A stretch of DNA of 64,000 nucleotides from Alistipes sp. (GTDB lineage Bacteria > Bacteroidota > Bacteroidia > Bacteroidales > Rikenellaceae): positions 1-64,000 of the forward strand of contig JAGCMF010000003.1 in assembly GCA_017646625.1 (NCBI GenBank), read 5' to 3'. The notes below the pieces were generated by a model. It was not told where the DNA came from. It did not search any database and saw only the letters and a list, made by a program, of their open reading frames with translations. The translations under genes and the position numbers were made by a program. This document shows, piece by piece, positions 45,232 to 53,828 of the stretch. The number at the start of each line of letters is the position of its first letter. The stretch's first letter is position 1.

Positions 45232-46620
45232 ATGAAGTTGAAACGAAACATAGACAACATCATCATAATTCTCATCTTCGCCCTTCTACACTCCGCTGTG
45301 GCGATGATAAGTCGTGCTTTTCACTACTACGACGACATTCCACTCACCATCCTCACCATCACGGTAGTCATAGTGATATCTATGCGCAACAACGCACGCA
45401 TCGAGATGATGGCGATAATGACACTCACGGCAACAATCATAGGCTACATAACAGGAACATGGCTACAAAATATGATGCTGACAGTGGTGACAAATGAGTA
45501 TTTAGCACCCGCAATATCCACATTCCTAATAACAACACTTATTGGTCTATTTACGAACTATGCCACAATACGTATTAAGCGATTCAAAAATAGAGGACAT
45601 AGATTCGATATAACGCCGAAGAGCATAGTTATCACCGCATTATCCATCCTCGTCTTGCGCATGGCATACATCGCAATGGACCGCATGGAGCTCTTCACCG
45701 ATGGCATGATTTTTTCGAGCATAATAGAGATTATAAACAATAGTTGGGCATCACTTTTACTACTTGCGAGCAACACCCTATTGATGATACATATTGTGCA
45801 TCGCAGGCATCTACACATACACCACCGCAACCTACATCGCACACTTCTCATCATAGTCGCAATAGCCATACCCGCAGTCGTAGCAACACTCGCCTACTAC
45901 GATATTCCACACTTCGAGAGTCCAAGCAGCGGCATAGAGGCGTATGTACGCATACTCTCGGCAGCCCTGCTTCTCGACATCCTGACTCTCGCCCTATGCT
46001 ACCTTCTTTTAACTTCGCTACACTCGCGTCGCGAGCTACGCGAGGAACGTGAACAGAAGCATCGCACAGAGTATCAGTACGAACGTCTCAAGCAGCAGAT
46101 AAACCCACACTTCCTATTCAACTCACTTGGCATCCTCGACTACCTCGTTCAGGAGCACGAGACAGAACGTGCATCGGCATTCATACGCAAGCTTGCTGGC
46201 ATATATCGCTACATGCTTAACAACGACCAAAAACCACTCGTAAAGTTAAGCGAGGAGCTCGAGTTCACCAGCAAATACATAGACCTCCTGAAGGAGAGAT
46301 TCACCGAAGGTATGCTATTTGAGATTGACATCGAAGAGAGGCTCCTCGAGACATGCGTCGTGCCCTGTGCACTCCAACTGCTGGTCGAAAATGCCACAAA
46401 GCACAACATCGTAAGTGGCGACTCTCCACTCATAATACGCATAGCCACAGAGGGAGAATATACGGTGGTAAGAAACAACCTACAGCTACGCACACATGGA
46501 CAGCCATCAACACACCTTGGACTGACCAACATACAACGTCAATACCTCGATATCACAGGCCGCGGTATAATTATAGAGCAGACTGATAGTGAATTTATTG
46601 TAAAACTTCCAATAGTATGA
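45232..46620 (+). CDS. LytS/YehU-type sensor histidine kinase
   Basis: I chose the ATG at 45232 (MKLKRNIDNIIIILIFALLH); a longer frame would begin before the -7 box. The 462-residue protein has seven to eight membrane segments in residues 8-265, a short coiled-coil linker, and the His_kinase domain with the phosphoacceptor motif QQINPHFLFNSLGILDYL (His293) and a C-terminal ATPase region (LQLLVENATKHNIVSGDSPL, THLGLTNIQRQYL). This kinase class pairs with LytTR regulators, and such a gene follows with a 4-bp overlap. The signal sensed is unknown. Confidence 0.88.
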   Translation: MKLKRNIDNIIIILIFALLHSAVAMISRAFHYYDDIPLTILTITVVIVISMRNNARIEMMAIMTLTATIIGYITGTWLQNMMLTVVTNEYLAPAISTFLITTLIGLFTNYATIRIKRFKNRGHRFDITPKSIVITALSILVLRMAYIAMDRMELFTDGMIFSSIIEIINNSWASLLLLASNTLLMIHIVHRRHLHIHHRNLHRTLLIIVAIAIPAVVATLAYYDIPHFESPSSGIEAYVRILSAALLLDILTLALCYLLLTSLHSRRELREEREQKHRTEYQYERLKQQINPHFLFNSLGILDYLVQEHETERASAFIRKLAGIYRYMLNNDQKPLVKLSEELEFTSKYIDLLKERFTEGMLFEIDIEERLLETCVVPCALQLLVENATKHNIVSGDSPLIIRIATEGEYTVVRNNLQLRTHGQPSTHLGLTNIQRQYLDITGRGIIIEQTDSEFIVKLPIV

Positions 46621-47393
46621 TAAAGGTACTCATTGTTGAGGACGAGATTCCCGCACAGATAAACCTCAAGAAACTCATTGATAAGTGTTGTCCCGACAGT
46701 CGCATAGTCATGACATCCACTTCGATACGTTCCACCGTAAAGTGGCTCGAGGAGAACCCCGAGGGTGCCGATGTAATATTTATGGATGTGGAGTTATCTG
46801 ACGGCATATGCTTCGACATCTTCGACAAGGTAGCCATCACCGCACAGGTTATCATAACCACCGCCTACGACAACTATGCCATTAACGCCTTCCGCATAAA
46901 CAGCGTCGACTACCTTCTCAAGCCCATCATCGACGACGACCTTGTACGCGCCTGGGAACGATGCATCGAACGCATAGATAAGCGTACAACACCCAACATT
47001 GAGGCGTTGCTCGACATGGTATCGAAGGCTAGCGGAGCAAAGGATAGGGAGTACAAAAAGCGCTTCATAGTAAAGACCGGCGAGAAGATAATAATAATAC
47101 CTGTGGAGGATATAGCATACTGTTACTCCGAGGATAAGAGCACCTATGCCATAAACCGCAATGGCACACGCCGCCTACTGGACTATAGCCTTGACACCGT
47201 GCAGGATATGCTCGACCCCAAGCTATTCTTCCGCATATCGCGCAGCTGTATAGTATCGATAAATGCCATAGAGAACATCTCGAAACACCTTGGCACACGC
47301 CTAAAACTACAGCTAAATCCTCGATCAGAGGAGGAGATGGTCGTAAGTCGCAGCCGCACATCCGACTTCCTGGAGTGGCTCGACAACAACTAA
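46617..47393 (+). CDS. LytTR-family response regulator
   Basis: The 258-residue protein has a receiver domain (MIKVLIVEDEIPAQINLKKL; phosphoacceptor Asp57 in VIFMDVELSDG; conserved Thr and Lys in TTAYDNYA and YLLKPI) and a LytTR DNA-binding domain from about 150 (FIVKTGEKIIIIPVEDIAYC, FFRISRSCIVSINAIENISK). It overlaps the kinase gene by 4 bp and is followed by a terminator, so the pair is a two-gene unit. Its closeness to the glycan operon makes that operon a possible target, which is inference; no SusR-type regulator is in view. Confidence 0.92.
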   Translation: MIKVLIVEDEIPAQINLKKLIDKCCPDSRIVMTSTSIRSTVKWLEENPEGADVIFMDVELSDGICFDIFDKVAITAQVIITTAYDNYAINAFRINSVDYLLKPIIDDDLVRAWERCIERIDKRTTPNIEALLDMVSKASGAKDREYKKRFIVKTGEKIIIIPVEDIAYCYSEDKSTYAINRNGTRRLLDYSLDTVQDMLDPKLFFRISRSCIVSINAIENISKHLGTRLKLQLNPRSEEEMVVSRSRTSDFLEWLDNN

Positions 47394-47421
47394 CACCAGA
47401 GATACTCTAAAGAGTAATACA

Positions 47422-47462
47422 AAATGAGGATTGAAGATTTTTAACATCTTTAGTCCTCATTT
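47422..47462 (+). terminator. Terminator after the LytTR gene
   Basis: AAATGAGGA with AGTCCTCATTT-side bases, plus an inner GAAGAT/ATCTT pairing, form a long stem at 47422-47462; TATTTTTTG follows shortly after. Confidence 0.6.
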
Positions 47463-47475
47463 CGCATATTTTTTG

Positions 47476-47483
47476 TATCTTTG
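47476..47483 (+). promoter_or_regulatory. -7 box before the polysaccharide export gene
   Basis: TATCTTTG at 47476-47483 fits TAnnTTTG. The leader would be about 75 nt. No TTTG at 19 nt upstream. Confidence 0.4.
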
Positions 47484-47563
47484 TACGAATTATGACAACC
47501 ATAATCGCCTGATGCGATATTTTTGTAGGTGTAAACATTTGAAAATAAAAACATTATCATACT

Positions 47564-48355
47564 ATGAAGTTGATTAAGGTGTTAATCCTTGGCTTAACAT
47601 TGATGCTTGGTGCGTGTAATGCACAGCGTAATGTCCTCTACATTCAAGACATGGAGAGTGGCACAGAGATAGAACTCCCAGAGAACTACCTCATTCGCAT
47701 CAAGCCCCAAGACCAGATTACTGTTGTGGTGACATGCAAGAACCCAGAGCTCGCAATGCCATTCAATACAGCAACAAGCTATGGCTCTCTCACGGGTAAC
47801 ATAGCATCTACGGTCAACACGGAGAGTAGTCTTCAGGTGTTAACTGTAAATCAGGAGGGCTTCATCACCATGCCTGTCATTGGCGAGGTGCACTGCGAGG
47901 GACTAACACGCGAGGAGCTATCAACAAAGATTGAGAATATGATACGTGAGGGTGGATATATCGAAGATCCACACGTCAACGTACGATTTGCCAATCTCAC
48001 AATATCTATCGTTGGCGAGGTAAACCGTCCTGGTCGCTACGACATCAAGCGTGATAAGATATCGATATTCGAGGCGTTGGCACTCGCTGGCGACATGACA
48101 ATCTATGGTAGCCGTGAGGATGTTGCCGTGGTGCGCGAGAGGGATGGCAAGAGCATAATCACAAAGCTCGACCTACGTTCCAACGACATCTTCACATCAC
48201 CCTGCTACTACCTCGAGCAGAACGACGTGATAATTGTCAACCCCAACAAGTACCGAGCTGCGACATCCGAGATAAACCAGAATAGATCGTTCTGGATATC
48301 TCTCGCCTCAACAGCAATATCACTTGCAACGCTGCTCATCACCGTAATTAGATAA
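47564..48355 (+). CDS. Polysaccharide export lipoprotein (Wza-like, OPX family)
   Basis: The 263-residue protein has a lipoprotein signal (LILGLTLMLGAC, Cys18). A Poly_export domain follows (YLIRIKPQDQITVVVTCKNP), then SLBB-type repeats (GFITMPVIGEVHCEGLTREE; NLTISIVGEVNRPGRYDIKR). A hydrophobic C-terminus (about 245-262) ends the protein. It forms the periplasmic and outer-membrane part of a capsule or exopolysaccharide channel. The Wzc-like kinase gene starts 38 bp later, the usual pairing. No glycosyltransferases are in view. Confidence 0.92.
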   Translation: MKLIKVLILGLTLMLGACNAQRNVLYIQDMESGTEIELPENYLIRIKPQDQITVVVTCKNPELAMPFNTATSYGSLTGNIASTVNTESSLQVLTVNQEGFITMPVIGEVHCEGLTREELSTKIENMIREGGYIEDPHVNVRFANLTISIVGEVNRPGRYDIKRDKISIFEALALAGDMTIYGSREDVAVVRERDGKSIITKLDLRSNDIFTSPCYYLEQNDVIIVNPNKYRAATSEINQNRSFWISLASTAISLATLLITVIR

Positions 48356-48393
48356 TAGCACTATAAGAGTAATACGTACATCAGAGATAGACT

Positions 48394-50805
48394 ATGGCAG
48401 ATATAAATGAATCGACCGAGAGATTGGAGGGTAATGTAAATAGATTTACCCTAACAGACATACTACACCTGGTGCTATCCAACTGGTATTGGTTCCTACT
48501 ATCAATACTTCTTTGTGGCATTGTTGGCGCCTTCTACCTACACCGCACAGCACCCATATACCAGCGCACCGCAACAGTACTTGTCAAGGACTCACGTAAA
48601 GGCTCTGGCACAGAGGTTACTGCCTTCAACGATCTTCTTGGAGGCATGGGCCGCCGTTCTGTGGACAACGAGATACACATCTTCAAGTCGCGTAGACTCA
48701 TGGAGGAGGTTGTAAAAAAGTATGACCTCACAACAAACTACTACACTAAAGGCCGCGTAAGAACACGCGACATGTATGGTCGTACACCTGTGCTCGTGAA
48801 GTTCGTAGGCGACGAGCCACTAACAGAGTGCTCATTCCGCTATACTATGTCTGATGACAACACACTATGCTTCAGCCAGTTTAGCGACCATGAGGGCATC
48901 AGCATCACAGCAGCTATAGGCGACACCGTGGTAACACCTCTTGGTAGCATCACAACCAAAGCGACACCCTACTTGGAACGCTACCGCGACCAGGAGATAA
49001 TAGTCTTTAAGATGCCACTAAACGAGGCTACGGAGCTATACCGCAAGCGTCTTAAGTGCGAGATATCGGATAAGCAGGCATCAGTCATAACACTCACCTT
49101 CAACGACCGCGTGCCACGCCGTGCGGAGAATGTGATAAATGGTATCATCGACGCCTATAACATCGACGCTATACAGGACAAGCAGGAGATATCAAACCTC
49201 ACCGAGGAGTTTATCAACGAACGTCTTATAACACTCGGCGAGGAGCTCAACCTTGCCGATAGTGACATCGCCTCATTCAAGCAAGATAACCGTCTCTACA
49301 GCCCAGAGAACGAGGCAAGGATGAGTGCCGAGGAGATACGTCGCCTAAAGACAGAGGCACTATCCCTCGAGGCGAACATCGAGATGGCGGAATATATACG
49401 CGAGTACCTCAACGAGCAGGCGGCAGAGTTCTCACTCATACCCGCAGCCACGGTGACAATGAGTGGTGCCTCAGCGGCCCTCACATCGCAAATAGACAAC
49501 TTCAACAAAAGTGTTCTCGAGTATAGACGTCTTCAGTCATCGTCGGCTGCTGCCAACCCTGTGCTTATAGACCTCGCAAACCAGATTACGGCGATGCGCA
49601 GTGTCATTATAGAGTCTCTAACATCACACATCGAGGGTCTACGTCTTCAGGTGGAGCACATAAACCGTGAGCAGAGTATTGCCGACTCACACATGCAGAG
49701 CTCGCCAACACGCGAGATGGAGCTTCTCTCGAAGGCGCGTCAGCAGAAGGTTAAGGAGGAGCTATATATATACCTTCTAACAAAGCTTGAGGAGAATGCA
49801 CTCACAGGCGCTACAGCAGAGAGCAACGCCCGCATAATCGACAGAGCATATGGTAGCAATAAACCTATAAGTCCCAAGAAGAGTATCGTATTCTTATTGG
49901 TGCTTATCATGGGCGTAGCCATACCATTTACGATACTATACCTACGCGAGATTCTCAACACCTCGGTGCGTTCACGCCGCGACATCGACGAGGCACTAAC
50001 CATACCATTCCTTGGCGACATACCACGCTTCGACGGTAAGATTGGCAATGGCATCGTCGTGCGCGAGGATGGCCGTGATGCCGTATCGGAGTCTTTCCGT
50101 ATGTTACGTACCAACTTGAGCTTCATGGCAGTAGACAGGAAGATACAGGTTATAATGCTCACATCATCGATACCACACAGTGGCAAGACCTTCGTGTCGT
50201 CTAACCTGGCACTCACACTCGCCACATCAGGCAAGCGCGTACTCGTCATAGACTTTGACCTCCGTCGTCGCACCTTCTCAAAGCAGATGGGACACCGCAA
50301 CGACCGCCGTGGACTGACAAGCTATCTATCTAACAAGATAAGCTCACTTAATGACATAATCACACCAAGCGAGATAGATAGCAATCTCGATTTCATCTTC
50401 TCTGGACCACAGCCACCAAACCCAGCAGAGATGCTTATGTCGCAGCGCGTAGACCAGTTTATGGAGGAGCTCCGTGGTCGCTACGACTACATCATCCTCG
50501 ATAGTGTGCCTGCCATGGCTGTTGCCGATGCCATGATCATCGACCGCCTTGTAGACCTAACTATTTATGTCATCCGCCAGGGCAACCTCGACCGTCGTCA
50601 CCTTCCAGATATCGAGAAGCTACACCGTGAGAAGAAGTTCCACAACATGAGCATAGTACTCAATGGCGTGACAAACAGCAAGCGCACATATGGCTATGGC
50701 ACAGGTTATGGCTATGGATATGGATACTATAGCGAGAATGATGATGCCTCACCATGGCGTCGCCGCTGGAAGAGTTTTACAAAGCTATTTAAGAAGCGTG
50801 ACTAA
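48394..50805 (+). CDS. Wzc-like polysaccharide co-polymerase and tyrosine autokinase
   Basis: The 803-residue protein has a cytoplasmic start, TM1 near 36-52, a long periplasmic region with coiled coil (about 55-500), TM2 near 500-517, and a C-terminal BY-kinase: Walker A SSIPHSGKTFVSSNLALTLA near 590, Walker A' VLVIDFDLRRRTF, Walker B YIILDSVPAM. The tail has a tyrosine and glycine cluster (GYGTGYGYGYGYY), where autophosphorylation would occur. It controls polymer length and export together with the upstream OPX lipoprotein. The stop overlaps the next gene by one base. Confidence 0.94.
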   Translation: MADINESTERLEGNVNRFTLTDILHLVLSNWYWFLLSILLCGIVGAFYLHRTAPIYQRTATVLVKDSRKGSGTEVTAFNDLLGGMGRRSVDNEIHIFKSRRLMEEVVKKYDLTTNYYTKGRVRTRDMYGRTPVLVKFVGDEPLTECSFRYTMSDDNTLCFSQFSDHEGISITAAIGDTVVTPLGSITTKATPYLERYRDQEIIVFKMPLNEATELYRKRLKCEISDKQASVITLTFNDRVPRRAENVINGIIDAYNIDAIQDKQEISNLTEEFINERLITLGEELNLADSDIASFKQDNRLYSPENEARMSAEEIRRLKTEALSLEANIEMAEYIREYLNEQAAEFSLIPAATVTMSGASAALTSQIDNFNKSVLEYRRLQSSSAAANPVLIDLANQITAMRSVIIESLTSHIEGLRLQVEHINREQSIADSHMQSSPTREMELLSKARQQKVKEELYIYLLTKLEENALTGATAESNARIIDRAYGSNKPISPKKSIVFLLVLIMGVAIPFTILYLREILNTSVRSRRDIDEALTIPFLGDIPRFDGKIGNGIVVREDGRDAVSESFRMLRTNLSFMAVDRKIQVIMLTSSIPHSGKTFVSSNLALTLATSGKRVLVIDFDLRRRTFSKQMGHRNDRRGLTSYLSNKISSLNDIITPSEIDSNLDFIFSGPQPPNPAEMLMSQRVDQFMEELRGRYDYIILDSVPAMAVADAMIIDRLVDLTIYVIRQGNLDRRHLPDIEKLHREKKFHNMSIVLNGVTNSKRTYGYGTGYGYGYGYYSENDDASPWRRRWKSFTKLFKKRD

Positions 50806-51197
50806 TGAGCAAGGATAATAGCATGATTATAGCAGTGGACTTCGACGGCACATGTGTTGAGCACGACTACCCCGCGGTAGGCATGGAGGTGGAGGGTGCT
50901 GTAGAGACGCTACGTGCACTTCAAAGCAAGGGTCATCGACTTATACTCTTCACTATGCGTTCAGGCATGAAGCTGGAGGCGGCAGTCAAGTGGTTCAAGG
51001 ATCGCAAAATAGAGCTATGGGCCATTAATAAAAACCCCGAGCAGGCAGAGTGGACAGAATCACCCAAGGTGTACGCCGACATCTACATAGATGACTCGGC
51101 CCTCGGATGCCCAATTATGTTTATAGATGGTGTACGTCGCCCCGTAGTCTGCTGGGCGAAGGTACGACAGAAGTTAGAGTACGACCGCATACTCTGA
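50805..51197 (+). CDS. Small HAD-superfamily phosphatase (BT0820-like)
   Basis: The 130-residue protein has HAD motif I IAVDFDGTCVEHDYP, motif II as FTMRSG, and IYIDDSALGCP as motif IV. This is the compact HAD type known from Bacteroides (BT0820-like); no cap domain is present. Substrate is unknown. It overlaps the kinase gene end by one base (ATGA type junction), so it belongs to the export operon. Because BY-kinases are balanced by phosphatases, a link is tempting, but HAD motifs do not show tyrosine phosphatase activity. Confidence 0.88.
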   Translation: MSKDNSMIIAVDFDGTCVEHDYPAVGMEVEGAVETLRALQSKGHRLILFTMRSGMKLEAAVKWFKDRKIELWAINKNPEQAEWTESPKVYADIYIDDSALGCPIMFIDGVRRPVVCWAKVRQKLEYDRIL

Positions 51198-51216
51198 TAC
51201 ATCCTCAATAGATCGC

Positions 51217-51246
51217 AAAAAAGTCTGTCGCTGACAGACTTTTTTT
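51217..51246 (+). terminator. Terminator after the HAD gene
   Basis: AAAAAAGTCTGTC (51217-51229) and GACAGACTTTTTT form a perfect stem with a GCT loop and a T-run to 51246. Suited to both strands. Confidence 0.85.
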
Positions 51247-51307
51247 GTACCAGGCATTAAACTTTCATCATCAACATATAAATCGGTGATGCAACAAAAA
51301 AAGGGGC

Positions 51308-51461
51308 TGACTAAAAAGTAACATAGCCAGCCCCGCCGTAACCTATGAGAGTGAATAAAAAGATGTAGTTTTAGGCTTGCGAAGCCCGAAAAAGCGGAGT
51401 TTACTGCGCGTAAATGAGCATTTTGAGGGCAAGCGTAACGACAAAATACTCTTTTTAGTCA
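51308..51461. mobile_element. MITE-like dispersed element, copy 2 (both ends present)
   Basis: The 154-bp element has inverted ends TGACTAAAAAG (51308-51318) and CTTTTTAGTCA (51451-51461). It contains a CAGCCCC segment that pairs with the GGGGCTG overlapping its left end, the GGCTT-GCG-AAGCC hairpin and a stretch shared with 22617-22738. It encodes no protein. It lies between the terminators of the HAD gene and of tRNA-Pro. Together with these terminators it fills the 315-bp gap between the HAD gene and tRNA-Pro. No target-site duplication is clear. Confidence 0.6.
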
Positions 51462-51469
51462 CTCTCAAC

Positions 51470-51499
51470 AAAAAAAATAGCGTAACTATCGTTACGCTA
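51470..51499 (-). terminator. Terminator of tRNA-Pro
   Basis: On the minus strand TAGCGTAAC, a 4-nt loop and GTTACGCTA form a perfect 9-bp stem followed by eight T residues (51477-51470). Confidence 0.85.
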
Positions 51500-51509
51500 C
51501 ATACTCATA

Positions 51510-51587
51510 TGGTCGGGATGACAAGATTCGAACTTGCGACAACACGCCCCCCAGACGTGTACTCTAACCGGGCTGAGCTACATCCCG
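51510..51587 (-). tRNA. tRNA-Pro, anticodon GGG, CCA encoded
   Basis: On the minus strand the gene folds with acceptor CGGGATG/CATCCCG, D arm GCTC/GAGT, anticodon stem CACGT/GCGTG with loop CTGGGGG (anticodon GGG) and T loop TTCGAAT. After the discriminator A the bases CCA are encoded (51512-51510). The first base C1 pairs with G72, as usual for bacterial tRNA-Pro. Confidence 0.95.
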
Positions 51588-51602
51588 AAGTGATTTGCGG
51601 TG

Positions 51603-51661
51603 CAAAGATAATAACAATTTTTCAAATAATGCAAATATATAATAAAAAAAATGTAACTTTG
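51603..51661. promoter_or_regulatory. Divergent promoters for tRNA-Pro and the ABC importer
   Basis: TATCTTTG on the minus strand (51610-51603), with a TTTG 21 nt further upstream, would drive tRNA-Pro. TAACTTTG on the plus strand (51654-51661) ends 4 bp before the ATG of the binding protein gene, so that mRNA would be leaderless if this box is used. Confidence 0.45.
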
Positions 51662-51665
51662 CCAT

Positions 51666-52793
51666 ATGAAACAATGGCTTAAAATCTGCATTTTAGCACT
51701 CATATTCTGCTCTTCCACAAGTTGTGCAGAGAGTCTCTCTAACGCCACCAAAACGTTTGAGAACGAGGCGTATACACCTACACATGCATCGGGCTTTGTG
51801 ATAATGACCGACAATGAGGGCAACACACTGCTACGCGTGACACGCCCATGGCAGGGCGACAACACCCAGGAGCAGAGTCTCGCCATATTCACAGACGAGG
51901 AGTCGGCAACAGGATATAGCGGGGAGCATATTATAGGCAACGCGCAACGCATAGTATGTATGTCGACGAGCCACATAGCTATGCTCGAGAGCCTCGGCCT
52001 TACAGAACATATAGTGGGTGTATCGGGCAAGGAGTATATAATGAATAGTGCTGTTGTGGGCAACGAGGCGGTGCTCGACGTGGGATATGATAGTAACATA
52101 GACTTCGAGAGACTTATATCTCTACGCCCCGACATTGTGCTCATGTATGGAATAACATCCGAGAACAGCATAATAACAGCAAAGTTGCGCGAGCTGGGCA
52201 TACCATATCTATACCTCGGTGACTACACCGAGCAATCACCACTGGGCAAGGCGGAGTGGATTGTCGCCATCGCCGAGATTGTTGGATGCAGAGAGCTGGG
52301 CATAGAGATATTCAATGATGTTGTGGCACGATACGAGGAGCTACGTGGCAAGGTGGCAACAACAAGCCGCCCAAAGGTTATGTTCAACCTACCATATCAG
52401 GATGTATGGTACATGCCAGCAGATGACAGCTACATGGTACGCCTCATTGAGGATGCTGGTGGCGACTATATATATAAAGGTAAGAATTTAAGTAGCGGCT
52501 CACAGGGCATAAGCCTCGAGGAGGCACTACTACTTGTGCGCGAGGCAGAGATATGGATGAATGTAGGTCAGTGCACAACGCTTGATGACCTACGTGCCGC
52601 AGCACCCCACTTCTGTGACTGCGCAGTGGTACGTAGCGGCAATGTATACAACAATAACAGCCGTAGAACAGCCGCTGGCGGTAGCGACTTCTGGGAGTCA
52701 GCAATAGTACACCCCGACATTGTGCTTAACGACCTCATATCCATCATGCGCGGACAGAGTGATTCTCTTTACTACCACCACAAGCTTAAGTAG
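51666..52793 (+). CDS. ABC importer substrate-binding lipoprotein (iron-complex/cobalamin type)
   Basis: The 375-residue protein has a lipoprotein signal (LALIFCSSTSC, Cys20) and a periplasmic-binding fold of the BtuF/FepB class: QRIVCMSTSHIAMLESLGLT, VGVSGKEYI, DFERLISLRPDIVLMYG, YLYLGDYTEQSPLGKAEW and a C-terminal WESAIVHPDIVLNDL. These features are typical of binding proteins for siderophores, heme or cobalamin; the ligand cannot be told apart here. The permease and ATPase genes follow with gaps of 3 bp and a 4-bp overlap. I see no cobalamin riboswitch upstream. Confidence 0.9.
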   Translation: MKQWLKICILALIFCSSTSCAESLSNATKTFENEAYTPTHASGFVIMTDNEGNTLLRVTRPWQGDNTQEQSLAIFTDEESATGYSGEHIIGNAQRIVCMSTSHIAMLESLGLTEHIVGVSGKEYIMNSAVVGNEAVLDVGYDSNIDFERLISLRPDIVLMYGITSENSIITAKLRELGIPYLYLGDYTEQSPLGKAEWIVAIAEIVGCRELGIEIFNDVVARYEELRGKVATTSRPKVMFNLPYQDVWYMPADDSYMVRLIEDAGGDYIYKGKNLSSGSQGISLEEALLLVREAEIWMNVGQCTTLDDLRAAAPHFCDCAVVRSGNVYNNNSRRTAAGGSDFWESAIVHPDIVLNDLISIMRGQSDSLYYHHKLK

Positions 52794-52796
52794 CAT

Positions 52797-53828
52797 ATGC
52801 AGCATAGAGTAAGGATACTTCATATGGTACTCTTCGTAGTACTATGCATCGCACTCGTAGGTCTCGCCGTGGGCGACCTACTCATGGGCAGCACACGTGT
52901 ACCTCTTGAAGAGGTGTGGGCAGTACTCGTGGGCACCTCCACAAATGATAGTTTCGTAACGATAGTACTACACATGCGTCTACCAAAGATCATCGCTGCG
53001 ATAGTTGCCGGCATGGCACTCTCGGCAAGTGGTCTACAGATGCAGACACTCTTCCGCAACCCTCTTGCTGGCCCCTATGTTCTTGGTGTGAATGCTGGTG
53101 CAAGCCTCGGCGTGGCACTCTTCACCCTTGCAGCACCACTCCTCGGCGCGGCAGCCTCATCATGGATGATATCGGCAGGCATCACAGGCATGGCGTGGTT
53201 GGGCTCGGCAGCAATACTCATGCTCATCATGTCGCTATCTCGCAAGATACACAACATCAACATAATACTTATCTTGGGCATGATGCTCGGCTCGGCCATA
53301 TCTGCCGTGGTGGGCATACTCCAATATATGGGTACGGAGGAGTCACTCAAGGCCTTCGTAGTCTGGACAATGGGCTCCGTCTCTACGGTAACAACAGAGC
53401 AGCTATACATCCTTGTACCTGTCGTCATCGTGGGACTTGCGCTATCCATAGCCGTGATAAAACCCCTCAACATGCTACTCCTCGGCGAGGGATATGCCCG
53501 CACCATGGGTCTCAACGTAATGCGCTCACGCATAGTGATATTCATATCCACGACACTGCTTGCTGGTAGCATCACCGCCTTCTGCGGTCCTATAGGCTTC
53601 ATTGGTCTTGCCATGCCGCACCTCGCACGCATGACATTCCGCACGGCAGACCATCGCACACTCATGCCCGCAACGATATTATGGGGTGCTGTGGCGATGC
53701 TCCTATGCACACTTCTATGTGATATCGTGGCACGTAGTGGCATGATGCTGCCAATAAATACCATCACATCACTACTTGGTGTGCCCGTGATAATATATGT
53801 AGTAATGAAAAACAGCCACCGCCAATGA
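52797..53828 (+). CDS. FecCD-family ABC transporter permease
   Basis: The 343-residue protein has about ten membrane segments and the FecCD signature pieces GDLLMGSTRVPLEEVWAVLV, MRLPKIIAAIVAGMALSASG, LQMQTLFRNPLAGPYVLGVN with following AGASLG, and FCGPIGFIGLAMPHLAR. This class forms the homodimeric channel for iron complexes or cobalamin. It starts 3 bp after the binding protein gene and overlaps the ATPase gene by 4 bp. Confidence 0.94.
   Translation: MQHRVRILHMVLFVVLCIALVGLAVGDLLMGSTRVPLEEVWAVLVGTSTNDSFVTIVLHMRLPKIIAAIVAGMALSASGLQMQTLFRNPLAGPYVLGVNAGASLGVALFTLAAPLLGAAASSWMISAGITGMAWLGSAAILMLIMSLSRKIHNINIILILGMMLGSAISAVVGILQYMGTEESLKAFVVWTMGSVSTVTTEQLYILVPVVIVGLALSIAVIKPLNMLLLGEGYARTMGLNVMRSRIVIFISTTLLAGSITAFCGPIGFIGLAMPHLARMTFRTADHRTLMPATILWGAVAMLLCTLLCDIVARSGMMLPINTITSLLGVPVIIYVVMKNSHRQ

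Noticed and set aside
51666-51700. Cobalamin riboswitch before the ABC importer
   Set aside because: The gap between tRNA-Pro and the binding protein gene is under 80 bp and contains no riboswitch-like conserved boxes.
53075-53767. Minus-strand frame of 230 codons
   Set aside because: Antisense to the FecCD permease gene; its Met/Ser-rich reading has no family features.
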